This document shows positions 33,890-42,522 of a stretch of DNA of 64,000 nucleotides, one piece after another; positions within the stretch are counted from its first letter, which is position 1, and each line of letters starts with the position of its first letter. The notes under the pieces were generated by a model. That model worked only from the letters and a program-made list of their open reading frames with translations. It was not told where the DNA came from and ran no database searches. Where the stretch lies: positions 496,001 through 560,000 of the forward strand of contig NZ_JAMQPV010000001.1 in the NCBI RefSeq assembly GCF_026151395.1, written 5' to 3'. The translations under genes and the position numbers were made by a program. Source of the DNA: Leptospira limi (lineage in GTDB: Bacteria; Spirochaetota; Leptospiria; Leptospirales; Leptospiraceae).

Positions 33890-36874
33890 TTAAAATCGAT
33901 AACTAGCTGACATAGAAAAGGAAACACCTTCTCTGTAGGAACGAAAGAGTTTCTCATCGTTTAGCAATTCATCTTTAACATAGATTTTAAACCTTTGGTC
34001 TGTAACGTTTTTCGCAGCAAATTTGAAATCGAGTTTATCATCCATTCTATGTGAAAAAACGATATCTGTTAAACCAACCCCTCTTTCGTAAGCATCAGGT
34101 GTTCCATTCGCCCCCACTACGAAAATTCGATCGCCAAAGTAATTATAGTAAAAACCTAATGTTGTCGTTTTCAATTTATTTAGGAAAATATCGAATTTAA
34201 GATTTGCTACAAAATCAGACTGTCCTTGTAGAGGTCTTCTTATATTGGTAGGATCATAGGAAAAACTTCTATCAATCGGATCCAAAAGACCAGCTTTAGC
34301 TACTGTGTATTGTTCCCATGAAATCACATTAACAAGTGATTTGATGAAGAAGACATTTGTTTCAAATCTAAATTTATCGAAAAACTCTCTCCTAAAATCT
34401 AACTCAACACCACGAATGGTAGCGCGACTTGCATTTGCATAAGTAAAAAATGGAGAAATTTGACCAGCAACCGGTTGTCCAATTAACTCAATCGGATTGG
34501 ATAAATCTTTGATAAAAGCACCAGCTCCAACATAGTTTGAGCCACCCATGAAATATTCATAACGAAAATCAAAGTTATGAATATATGTTCTTTGAAGGTT
34601 TGGATTACCACGAATTCTATCACCACCAAAATATGGTGTAAAGGCAAAAGGTGATAATTCTCTAAAATCTGGTCTTGTAAGAGTTTGAGAATAACCAAAT
34701 CGTAAATTTTGATCCTGAAGGAATTCATATACTAAATTTACACTAGGTAAAACATCCTTAGTTCGAATCTCTCCAACACCATTATTATCAGCAGAGCAAA
34801 TATTATTCTTAACTAATAGAATTCTTTCGCCTTCGGATCCAACGTCACAACCATATCCCGGTCTTCTCACATCAAATTGTTCTTTTAAAACAAATGTTTT
34901 TACTTTTTGGTAGGAGTCTTCATAACGAGCACCACCAATGAATCGGAATTTTGGAAACAATGGTAAATCAAATTGAGAGAAGTAAGAATGTAACTTCTGG
35001 TAGGCGTCGTAAGCATTTGGTTCCACTTGTCTTTCCGAAAATGTTCGGTTAGCAAGTCCGGAACTATTAGTTCTTAAGAATTCAATAGGGTTATATGTGA
35101 TTTCTCCTGGTACTAAGTAAAGATCACCAGTTCCTGTTCCAATATTAGATTTAGAACCAAATTCTCTAAAGGTAAACGACTTAAATCGATCGAGTGCGGA
35201 ACCACCAAATTTAAATGAAGATTTTAACCCATTCCACTGATCAAATGGAATTTCATAAGCTACACTGAAACTTCTCACTGTGTCATTCGATGTTGAGTAG
35301 AATCTGGATCCATCGGGGTTATTTCCAAGTCTTGTTGGAATGGTTGTAACTGGGCTCGTTTGAGGCCTTCTCCATACTTGTTGTGTTAAATTTGGTTCAT
35401 CACGTTTTGCTTCACCATAATTCATTTGCCAATCTAATGTATGAGGTCGACTCATCGAACCCAAATTGATAGCATGTTTACCACCGAAACTAGTATTGAA
35501 AAGTTGACGGCTGATGAAATCATTTGTTTGGGAAAAAAATTGAAAACTATCAATATTATTTGTTCCAACGGACTCTCTTACTGATTTTTCAGAAGAAACT
35601 GAGTAAAAATTCTTTAGAAAGAATTGTTGTCCAGCTGTCGGTTCATACGCCAAGTTTAAATTATTACCGAAAAGCCTTTCTTCTAAATAGATATCAGCAT
35701 CTTGCGTTTGCAATGGAGTAACTGTCGTTAACTCTTTTACAGCAAGGTTAACTGGGTTACCAGGAATATAACGTACATCTTTTTGTCTTTTGAATCGATA
35801 GTCAACAGAATGAGTTGTTCCAAAAATTACACCCAATCGTTGTCCCGATTCAGTTAATTTGAATGTATTACCGATTGTAAAATTAAAATTTTTATCATAA
35901 GGTGCTTTTGTTTGATCAGGTGACCATTGAGAAGGAAAGGTAACCCCACCAACATTAACAAGCGTTGGGTTCAGACCACCAAAACGCGATCCAGGTTCAA
36001 ACGGCAAAAATTCTGGAACAGCTTTTACTGCAGAGGGAAGCTCTTGGTTTGCAGTTGGTCTTCCAAAGAAATCGCCACCTTTAAACGTTAACCATTTATT
36101 GCGAGTTGTGTTGGAATTGTATCCAACACCCATTCCAAAATTTACTGTTAGTTGGTCAGGGTATTCCTTGGTTTCAATTTTGACTAAACCACCTGAAAAT
36201 TCGCCTGACTCTTCTGGAACAAAAGATTTAATCACTCTAATATTTTTGATTAAAGAAGCTGGAAATAAATCTAAAGGAACAACTCGTTTATCCGGTTCTG
36301 TTGACGGAATATATGCATCATTTAAATAAGTAGATGAATATCTTTCACCTAATCCTCGAACAAATACAAATTTTCCACCAACGATTGTAATTCCTGTAAC
36401 CCGTTTGATAACATCACTGGCTGATGAGTCTGGTGATTTTTTAATCGATTCAGCACCAATTGAATCGGAGACTGTTGCTGATTTTTTTTGTAACTGCAAT
36501 AGAGCTGCATCAGATTCATTGATGGCACGATCTTTCACTTCGACAGTTTGTAATACTTGTGCACCAAATGTTACATTCATTTGACTCGGTTTTCCAGCGG
36601 TTACAACAACAGATCTGTTTTGTGGACCATAACCATACATTTGGTATTCAACTTGGTAAGTGCCTGGTGGTAGCTCTAAAATGTATTTTCCGTCAAAATC
36701 AGTTTTAGCAAATTTTTTTTCAGATCGTATAACAATGGTCGCGCCAAAAACAGGTTCTCCGTTTTCAGAATCAATGATAGTTCCTCGGATTGATCCATTA
36801 CTTTGAGCAGATAAGCCAAAAGTTGAAATAAAAACCAATAAGGATAATGTAAGAAGAGTTTTGATTGATTTCAT
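33890..36874 (-). CDS. TonB-dependent receptor (large, carboxypeptidase-regulatory-like N-terminus)
   Basis: 994 residues from the ATG at 36874, which has GAAGGA upstream and gives a clean signal peptide ending SAQ. A CarboxypepD_reg-like domain (about 28-110: IRGTIIDSENGEPVFGATIV, LPPGTYQVEYQMYGYG) is followed by a plug (about 135-260: SASDVIKRVTGITIVGGKF, FVRGLGERYSSTYLND) and a barrel ending MSASYRF with a C-terminal Phe. This matches the large receptors common in Bacteroidetes and Leptospira. It probably imports a ligand captured by the two lipoproteins encoded upstream. A palindrome (36902-36919) lies just before its ribosome site. Confidence 0.88.
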   Translation of the reverse strand: MKSIKTLLTLSLLVFISTFGLSAQSNGSIRGTIIDSENGEPVFGATIVIRSEKKFAKTDFDGKYILELPPGTYQVEYQMYGYGPQNRSVVVTAGKPSQMNVTFGAQVLQTVEVKDRAINESDAALLQLQKKSATVSDSIGAESIKKSPDSSASDVIKRVTGITIVGGKFVFVRGLGERYSSTYLNDAYIPSTEPDKRVVPLDLFPASLIKNIRVIKSFVPEESGEFSGGLVKIETKEYPDQLTVNFGMGVGYNSNTTRNKWLTFKGGDFFGRPTANQELPSAVKAVPEFLPFEPGSRFGGLNPTLVNVGGVTFPSQWSPDQTKAPYDKNFNFTIGNTFKLTESGQRLGVIFGTTHSVDYRFKRQKDVRYIPGNPVNLAVKELTTVTPLQTQDADIYLEERLFGNNLNLAYEPTAGQQFFLKNFYSVSSEKSVRESVGTNNIDSFQFFSQTNDFISRQLFNTSFGGKHAINLGSMSRPHTLDWQMNYGEAKRDEPNLTQQVWRRPQTSPVTTIPTRLGNNPDGSRFYSTSNDTVRSFSVAYEIPFDQWNGLKSSFKFGGSALDRFKSFTFREFGSKSNIGTGTGDLYLVPGEITYNPIEFLRTNSSGLANRTFSERQVEPNAYDAYQKLHSYFSQFDLPLFPKFRFIGGARYEDSYQKVKTFVLKEQFDVRRPGYGCDVGSEGERILLVKNNICSADNNGVGEIRTKDVLPSVNLVYEFLQDQNLRFGYSQTLTRPDFRELSPFAFTPYFGGDRIRGNPNLQRTYIHNFDFRYEYFMGGSNYVGAGAFIKDLSNPIELIGQPVAGQISPFFTYANASRATIRGVELDFRREFFDKFRFETNVFFIKSLVNVISWEQYTVAKAGLLDPIDRSFSYDPTNIRRPLQGQSDFVANLKFDIFLNKLKTTTLGFYYNYFGDRIFVVGANGTPDAYERGVGLTDIVFSHRMDDKLDFKFAAKNVTDQRFKIYVKDELLNDEKLFRSYREGVSFSMSASYRF

Positions 36875-36901
36875 AAATTCCTTCAGAGCCAAGCTTCTAG
36901 A

Positions 36902-36919
36902 ATTTACGTGTACGTAAAT
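36902..36919. promoter_or_regulatory. Palindromic operator candidate upstream of the TonB receptor gene
   Basis: ATTTACGTGTACGTAAAT: perfect 8-bp arms around GT. It lies 28-45 bases upstream of the receptor start in a 107-bp gap. A further TTACGTTTATGTGAAC nearby (36939-36955) shares the TTACGT half-site. The regulator is unknown. Confidence 0.55.
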
Positions 36920-36981
36920 GAAAAGGGGATTAGATTGAGTTACGTTTATGTGAACTAATTGTTACAAACGGATTACAAAAA

Positions 36982-37551
36982 CTAAGGTCCAATCACTCCC
37001 ACTTTATAACCTGATTTTGTTTCAAATACCATTTTAATTTGATCAAGGACTATGACTTGATTTTCAATTTGAATCTTTATTGTTTTAGGTTTGTGTCCTA
37101 CGATAGCACCATAAGATCTTGGTTTTTCCCAATCAATTGATGTGATTTTATATTCCTTATCCTGAATGCGATTTTTAATTTCTGTGATTGCGAATGTTTC
37201 TCTCGTTTCTAAAACTTTTTTATACTCTACCAATGGTGTTGTATCCAAAAGAGTACCTTTGCCTAATGTATTAGGAAAAATTACGGACATCTTTTCGTCC
37301 CAGGTCACATAGTAATCATATTGTGATTTGTTTTGAATGACTTCTTTTAAAAAATTTTGGATAGCAAGTTCTTTAGTTTTGGAAGATTTTTCCCAATCAC
37401 CTTTATTAGAAGCATTTGCTCTAATAGTTTGGTGGTCTTTTTCAACTTGAAACATAACTTTTTGATTTTCAGCTTCCATTTGTTCACGCCAATCTTCTTG
37501 GCTACAAAATGAAAAACTTAATAAGGATATTAATAGAAGGAGTTTACGCAT
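36982..37551 (-). CDS. Putative envelope lipoprotein, middle gene of the beta-helix/TonB set
   Basis: 189 residues, unknown family. The N-terminus MRKLLLLISLLSFSFCSQED looks like a lipoprotein signal with Cys16, but Phe at -1 is unusual, so a plain signal peptide is possible. The mature part starts with a charged helix (EDWREQMEAENQKVMFQV) and then strand-rich segments with many Lys/Ile. AGGAG upstream of the ATG is partly inside the 3' arm of a strong hairpin (37559-37586). It lies between the 586-residue beta-helix lipoprotein gene and the TonB receptor gene, so it is probably part of the same uptake set. Confidence 0.62.
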   Translation of the reverse strand: MRKLLLLISLLSFSFCSQEDWREQMEAENQKVMFQVEKDHQTIRANASNKGDWEKSSKTKELAIQNFLKEVIQNKSQYDYYVTWDEKMSVIFPNTLGKGTLLDTTPLVEYKKVLETRETFAITEIKNRIQDKEYKITSIDWEKPRSYGAIVGHKPKTIKIQIENQVIVLDQIKMVFETKSGYKVGVIGP

Positions 37552-37558
37552 CTTAACT

Positions 37559-37586
37559 CCTAGTGACCTTTGATAAGGCCACTAGG
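37559..37586 (-). promoter_or_regulatory. Hairpin overlapping the ribosome site of the 189-residue lipoprotein gene
   Basis: On the minus strand CCTAGTG pairs with CACTAGG and CCTT with AAGG, with one mismatch and a four-base loop. The last AGG of the stem is the first part of AGGAG, the Shine-Dalgarno of the gene at 37551. Folding would hide part of the ribosome site. It may also act as a processing site or a partial terminator after the upstream gene; no T-run follows. Confidence 0.55.
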
Positions 37587-37602
37587 TAAAGTTTTAAAAT
37601 AT

Positions 37603-39363
37603 TTATCGAGCTCTAAAAACTGCCCAATCTCTGTACCATTCTGTTGAAGCACCACCCACATACGTTCCTGATAATGAACTAATTGTTCTATAGTCAGGTT
37701 TAGCATCTCCAAATCCACAATTTGATGTTGATCCGTCAGATGTAATCGGAGTTGTCGTTATAGTAGTTGATCCTGTTGGAGTAATGGCAGTTGTTTTTCC
37801 ATTTTCGTATGCAAGATTTGCAATCGTTCCACTCACCGCAGGATAAGTTCCAGAAGTTGATGTACTCACTGCCGCAGCATCAGCAAACCCAAAGATAATC
37901 GCTCTATTGATTGTCCCTGCAAATCCTTCTCTCAATCTCATTCCTTGGCCGCCTGCAATACCTGCTCCAATCAATGTTACATTTGTAATTGTTGGGTTAG
38001 TACAACGACTAAGCGAACCTGCACAAGTTCCGCCTGCACCACTTGTTGCATCTGTTCCGTCCATCTCAAATCCATGCGGGTCAGTTGAGAACGAACCACC
38101 ACAAGAAGATGGGTATTTGTGGCCAATTAAATTTGTCATAGTTCCTGTGAATGCTTCATCTAAATCGAAGTCGTCATCCAAACCACCAGTTGCTAAGAGA
38201 TTTGACCATGTTCCAGATCCTCCCCAAGCCTCAACTCCATCATCTAAACCCCTATGAAGTTGAACGTGACTTAGCACAGATTTAGAAGCATAAATGGAAA
38301 GGTTATTTAACTCGTCTCCAGGTGCCACTTCGTTCCCTGCAAACTCAACAATGTTATAAGACATATTCAAATTTTCAACATCGGAGCCAATTGCCCCACC
38401 ATAACCTTGTGGCGTTGTTCCTTCTGTGTTCGAAGCTCTAGAAGCACCACTTGTTCCAATGACAACAAGACCACCCCAATCTCCAGGAAAACGTGAACCA
38501 AGTGACGCCGCGGAAGACCAACAAATAGGATCAGCAGCAGTACCATTTGAAACTAATTTTGATCCTTGTTTGAAGAAAATAGAGGATCCTCTTTGTCCAA
38601 AAATGGCAGTTCCTGGAGTTACTGTGATTGTTGCACCAGATTCTATAAATACAGTTCCTTGGAGAAGGATACCACCAGACCAAGTCTCAGAACCAGAAAT
38701 AGATCCTGTTTTGATAGTTGGACTTCCAAGTAATCGACGACCATCACATACGTTCTCTCCTACCGTTGGGCTAACAATTGGATATTCGCCTTTTACAAAT
38801 ACATTCACAGATTTAACAGTAACAGAATACCCTGCTGCCGTAATGGGAAATGCATTAACGTTGGTTCGGTTGCTCAAGTCTATATCCACACCTAATGTTC
38901 CGTCACCTAATGAATTCGTAAAAGCTGTTGAAGCTAAGTTTGTTACTGTAGAACAGGCTGTCGTATTATCTGCTCCAACTGCTTCTACTGCTGACATAGT
39001 TAGATTACCTGTTAAAGAGGTTAATCTAAAGCTAATCACAAATTCTCCATCAAGAGCACCTGCTCCTGCCGCGGCTACATATGAGTTAGTTTGACAAGTT
39101 GTAAAGTCAGATAAAGCAGATTGGCCACTAGATAAAATTCCACTGGAATCTGCAATTGTCACTTTTCCATCTTTGATCGGAAGTCCACCAGATGTTTTTA
39201 GAGTACCTGTCATAACTACAGTGTATTCTGGTTGGTTTAACAAAGCTGCTAAACCAAGAAACAATGCAGTATCATCTTTTTTCTTTCCTGGGCAATTGAT
39301 CATCGTGAATCCCATCATCGCGATGAAAAGAAGCACCATGCTTTTTTTGAATGAATTTTTCAT
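37603..39363 (-). CDS. Large beta-helix surface lipoprotein
   Basis: 586 residues. The N-terminus ends in FTMINCPGKKKDD, a good spirochaetal lipobox (Asn at -1). A short beta domain (TGTLKTSGGLPIKDGKVTIA) precedes a right-handed parallel beta-helix with the stacked pattern FIESGATITVTPGTAIFGQ, SIFFKQGSKLVSNGTA, then DWGGLVVIGTSG and a Cys-containing stretch. GSFSTDPHGFEMDG and GIAGGQGMRLREGFAG are typical of the surface repeat proteins found beside TonB receptors. It is probably an outer-membrane lipoprotein that binds the ligand for the downstream receptor. GAGGAAC precedes the ATG. Confidence 0.8.
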   Translation of the reverse strand: MKNSFKKSMVLLFIAMMGFTMINCPGKKKDDTALFLGLAALLNQPEYTVVMTGTLKTSGGLPIKDGKVTIADSSGILSSGQSALSDFTTCQTNSYVAAAGAGALDGEFVISFRLTSLTGNLTMSAVEAVGADNTTACSTVTNLASTAFTNSLGDGTLGVDIDLSNRTNVNAFPITAAGYSVTVKSVNVFVKGEYPIVSPTVGENVCDGRRLLGSPTIKTGSISGSETWSGGILLQGTVFIESGATITVTPGTAIFGQRGSSIFFKQGSKLVSNGTAADPICWSSAASLGSRFPGDWGGLVVIGTSGASRASNTEGTTPQGYGGAIGSDVENLNMSYNIVEFAGNEVAPGDELNNLSIYASKSVLSHVQLHRGLDDGVEAWGGSGTWSNLLATGGLDDDFDLDEAFTGTMTNLIGHKYPSSCGGSFSTDPHGFEMDGTDATSGAGGTCAGSLSRCTNPTITNVTLIGAGIAGGQGMRLREGFAGTINRAIIFGFADAAAVSTSTSGTYPAVSGTIANLAYENGKTTAITPTGSTTITTTPITSDGSTSNCGFGDAKPDYRTISSLSGTYVGGASTEWYRDWAVFRAR

Positions 39364-39525
39364 TTTGTTCCTCTTTCGAAAAAATTCGAATTTGTTTTGC
39401 TAGCGGGTCTTCCCGGAAAGGGATTCGCAAAAATTCTCCCTCTAGCAATAGAAACTATGTTCTTTATTTGTTACAGAGGGATGACAAGCTGGTGAAGGTT
39501 TGGTAAAGGTTTCATGAAAGAATGA

Positions 39526-39783
39526 TTATGTATGGAGGCGGTTTAAAATTTTAATGAGATTACTTTTAATTCTACGAATTTGGTCAGGAGTTAATTGTAG
39601 TTCGCCAGATTCTGCTTTTTCGATTACACGTTCGGCTTTGGTGATAAAAACAATTGCTTCTTCATCTATAGCTTCTTTTCGTAATTGTTTTTCACGGTAA
39701 GCATCCAAAGCCTTTTGTACATCCAAAAGTTCTTTGGAAATTCCTCCGATCGCGATATTCAATTCGACAATGTTTTCATCCAT
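39526..39783 (-). CDS. Small coiled-coil protein
   Basis: 85 residues, unknown family. The whole protein is predicted helical with heptad-like spacing: IAIGGISKELLDVQKALDAY and EEAIVFITKAERVIEKAESG. A short tail (LTPDQIRRIKSNLIKILNRL) resembles a helical cap. No signal peptide or metal motif. It lies 38 bp after mltG on the same strand and is probably the third gene of murB-mltG, which makes a cell-wall role possible but unproven. Confidence 0.55.
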   Translation of the reverse strand: MDENIVELNIAIGGISKELLDVQKALDAYREKQLRKEAIDEEAIVFITKAERVIEKAESGELQLTPDQIRRIKSNLIKILNRLHT

Positions 39784-39821
39784 GAATCTATTGAATTACC
39801 ATTTTATTATACTTTTTGAAT

Positions 39822-40844
39822 CTATTGATACAAAACATCAATGAATTTTTTCTTAGCTTCCAAATGTTCTTTGAAGGTCGCAGAAAAATAATGTGATCCA
39901 TCTGGTTTTAAAAGGAAAAACAATTTATCAGATTTCATTGGTCGAAAGGATGCTTCGAGTGCAGGTAATCCTGGGTTCGAAATTGGACCTGGAGGCCAAC
40001 CACCATTCATATATGTATTGTAAGGTGATACAATTTTCAAATCAGACTCAAAAAGTCTCTTTTTTGGTTTATCGAATAAGTATTGTATGGTGGCACATGA
40101 TTCTAAATTGATGTTTTTTTCAATTCGGGTGAGAAATACTCCAGCCATCATAGGTCTTTCTTCTTTTCTCACAGCTTCTCTTTCCACAATCGAAGCAAGT
40201 ACAACTCTAAAATGTAGATCTGCGGGTTTGATTCCTTTTGCTTCAGGGATGGTCTCCAATTTTTTATAAAACCGTTTGATCATCATTTCAGTGATGCGTT
40301 CAAGAGGATAATTTAATGGCACTGAATATGTTTCAGGAAATAAATAACCTTCTAAAGTTTTAGCAGGAATATTGTATTTTGTAAGTAATGCTTGGCTTTG
40401 AGTTACTTTTAAAAATTCTTCTCGTGATGGAGCTAGTTTTTTTGTGACTAAGAGATCACCTATCTGGCGATTGTTATAACCTTCAGGAACAGTGAATGTG
40501 ATGAGTTTAACTTTTCCTGAAATAATGACATCTAAAATCTTACGAGAACTCATTCCATCATTGATGTCATAAACACCTTGTTTGATTTTGTTTCCAGCTC
40601 TTGTAAATTTGATGAGATAATTAAAGTATACGCTAGATTTAATCATTCCAGCACTTGCTAATTCTCTTACAACACTGGAAGAAGGTTCTCCGGAATCAAT
40701 GATGAGTTCGTATTTGTTTTGACCGTCTCCAACAGCTCCGCCCTTTATTTCATCCACGACGAAAAAACTGATGAGTGCCAAAACTAAGAGTAAAGCAGCA
40801 CCTAATCCTGAAAGTATCAGGTATTTTTTAACTTTTGAGTTCAT
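39822..40844 (-). CDS. mltG: Endolytic peptidoglycan transglycosylase MltG
   Basis: 340 residues from the ATG at 40844, which has GGGGAAGGA immediately upstream; a TTG seven codons earlier is rejected. One N-terminal membrane helix (LILSGLGAALLLVLALISFF) anchors it; a LysM-like segment includes FTVPEGYNNRQIGDLL. The YceG catalytic region has LEGYLFPETY, then ASIVEREA with the catalytic Glu, and the conserved YNTYMNGGWPPGPISNPG. It cleaves nascent glycan strands to set their length and interacts with the divisome/elongasome. It follows murB by 45 bp. Confidence 0.94.
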   Translation of the reverse strand: MNSKVKKYLILSGLGAALLLVLALISFFVVDEIKGGAVGDGQNKYELIIDSGEPSSSVVRELASAGMIKSSVYFNYLIKFTRAGNKIKQGVYDINDGMSSRKILDVIISGKVKLITFTVPEGYNNRQIGDLLVTKKLAPSREEFLKVTQSQALLTKYNIPAKTLEGYLFPETYSVPLNYPLERITEMMIKRFYKKLETIPEAKGIKPADLHFRVVLASIVEREAVRKEERPMMAGVFLTRIEKNINLESCATIQYLFDKPKKRLFESDLKIVSPYNTYMNGGWPPGPISNPGLPALEASFRPMKSDKLFFLLKPDGSHYFSATFKEHLEAKKKFIDVLYQ

Positions 40845-40889
40845 TCCTTCCCCATCCTTCTGCAACTATCGACAATTACCAAATCTTTT

Positions 40890-41972
40890 TTAGGGTCTTA
40901 CGACTGGTTCCCTCTCCAAATGGATGGAAAAAGTTTCAAACACACGATTTTGGATCGATTCCGCCATGGCCAATAATGCATTTGCGGTTCCATTTATATT
41001 GATTAGACCCAAACAATGGTTCGTGGAGATACCCACTCCGCCTGGAAAAATATCACCTTTTTTGATTCCAGAATGTTCAATGAGCCATGCTGCCGAAAGT
41101 TTTTTGGTTCCGTTTGATTCATTATAGATTGGCGGATCAGTGAATCCTAAATTGCTAGCTTGGATTAAAAAATTTTGAATCTCTGAATCTGCTAAGATTG
41201 GGTTTGTGAAAAAAGAACCAGCTGAACGCGTGTTAGGATCATTTTCATCTAGCACCATGGATTTTTTCTTCCTCAATCCTATAATCAAATTTCTTAGAGA
41301 TTCTAATTGTGTAGTGCGTAAGTTTTCATTCAATTTGTGTTCTTTACTTTCAGAGAGTAAAATTTCCCATTGTTTTTTTACCTCTGGATAAAGAATACAA
41401 GGTTCTTTTTGCTTTGATAATTGAAACGTAACAGAACATACAATCCAATTTCGAAACTTTCCAGACTTAAATTCGCTATTACGATAAGCAAATTTACAGT
41501 CTTCATTAGAGATTGTTATTTCATTTCCAGCTTCATCTAAACATTGAATCGAAATGATTGTATCTTTTACTTCTTGGCCGTATGCCCCAATATTTTGAAT
41601 GGGTGAAGCTCCAACAGATCCTGGGATTCCAGATAAGCATTCAATTCCAGTTAATCCTTGTTTGACGATAAATTCAACAAATTGATCCCAGATGACCCCA
41701 GCTCCTACTTCATAAATAACTGATGATTCATTTGCATCTAAACATCTAATACCAGGAATTTGTATTTTTAAGACAACTCCATCAAATCCAGAATCTCGAA
41801 TGATTGTATTTGATCCACCACCTAGTATCATGTACGGGAGTTTTTGATTTTGGCAATAGACTAACGCATTTTTAATATCTTCAATTGTTTTGATCGATAT
41901 AAAATACTTTGCCTCACCACCTAATCGAAATGTTGTAAAGGGAGCGAGAGGGATATTATTTTGGACCAACAT
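40890..41972 (-). CDS. murB: UDP-N-acetylenolpyruvoylglucosamine reductase MurB
   Basis: 360 residues from the ATG at 41972. The N-terminus PLAPFTTFRLGGEAKYF is typical of MurB, and GGGSNTIIRDSGFDGVV binds FAD. IPGSVGASPIQNIGAYGQEV and CKFAYRNSEFK follow, and RSAGSFFTNP carries the catalytic Ser proton donor. It reduces UDP-GlcNAc enolpyruvate to UDP-MurNAc in peptidoglycan synthesis. It is the first gene of a likely operon with mltG and the small coiled-coil gene, and divergent from the ArsC-like gene with 50 bp between starts. Confidence 0.94.
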   Translation of the reverse strand: MLVQNNIPLAPFTTFRLGGEAKYFISIKTIEDIKNALVYCQNQKLPYMILGGGSNTIIRDSGFDGVVLKIQIPGIRCLDANESSVIYEVGAGVIWDQFVEFIVKQGLTGIECLSGIPGSVGASPIQNIGAYGQEVKDTIISIQCLDEAGNEITISNEDCKFAYRNSEFKSGKFRNWIVCSVTFQLSKQKEPCILYPEVKKQWEILLSESKEHKLNENLRTTQLESLRNLIIGLRKKKSMVLDENDPNTRSAGSFFTNPILADSEIQNFLIQASNLGFTDPPIYNESNGTKKLSAAWLIEHSGIKKGDIFPGGVGISTNHCLGLININGTANALLAMAESIQNRVFETFSIHLEREPVVRP

Positions 41973-42022
41973 AGTTCCAATAAAAAGTTTCCTCAAAAAT
42001 AGTAAGTAAGAAAATCGGTTCT

Positions 42023-42382
42023 ATGGGTCGATCCAAACTGAAAGTTTACGAATATTCTGGCTGTAGTACGTGCAGAAATGCACTCAAATATTTAAATTCC
42101 AAAAAAATCGAATTTGAACAAATTCCCATTCGCGAAACTCCACCCTCAGTTACTGAATTAAAGAAAGCAAAACAATACTTAGGTGATATTAAAAAACTTT
42201 TTAATACCTCTGGCAAAGATTACCGCGAAGGAAATTGGAAAGAAAAATTGGGAAAACTTAACGAAGACCAAATTTATAAAGAACTATCCTCAAATGGAAA
42301 TTTAGTGAAAAGACCGTTTGTCGTTGGAGACGGATGGTATTTGGTAGGTTTTAAGGAAGGGGAATGGGGGGAACAGTTTTAG
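42023..42382 (+). CDS. ArsC/Spx-family thioredoxin-fold protein
   Basis: 119 residues. YEYSGCSTCRNALKYL has the CxxC redox motif at the N-terminus of the first helix, and VKRPFVVGDGWYLVGF matches the cis-Pro/conserved C-terminal part of the ArsC/YffB/Spx family. Its natural role may be redox regulation or arsenate reduction; no arsenic-resistance genes are nearby and the ArsC-like arginine triad cannot be assigned with confidence. It ends 18 bp before copy 3 of the 122-bp element. Confidence 0.82.
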   Translation: MGRSKLKVYEYSGCSTCRNALKYLNSKKIEFEQIPIRETPPSVTELKKAKQYLGDIKKLFNTSGKDYREGNWKEKLGKLNEDQIYKELSSNGNLVKRPFVVGDGWYLVGFKEGEWGEQF

Positions 42383-42400
42383 GTGAGTTGCGGGAAATTG

Positions 42401-42522
42401 GTATCCCCGCCCTGATTAGGGTGGGGAACTAGACCCGCCACCCAATACGTCCTCTCTATCACATACCATCGATTCAAACAAACTGATTCTCTAATTTACA
42501 AATTATTCTTTTAAAAAGTTCA
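42401..42522 (+). repeat. 122-bp interspersed element, copy 3
   Basis: Same length as copies 1 and 2. The loop of the first hairpin reads TGATTA instead of GATTTA while the CCCCGCCC and GGGTGGGG arms are kept. The middle 46 bases share AAACTGATT with copy 2 at the same offset. The terminal AAAAAGTTCA contains, on the minus strand, the TGA stop codon of the transglutaminase gene (42520-42522). It fills almost the whole gap between two convergent genes. Confidence 0.85.

Noticed and set aside
38426..39094. 222-codon frame antisense to the beta-helix lipoprotein
   Set aside because: Shadow of a repetitive coding region; Pro/Ser/Thr-rich translation without protein features.
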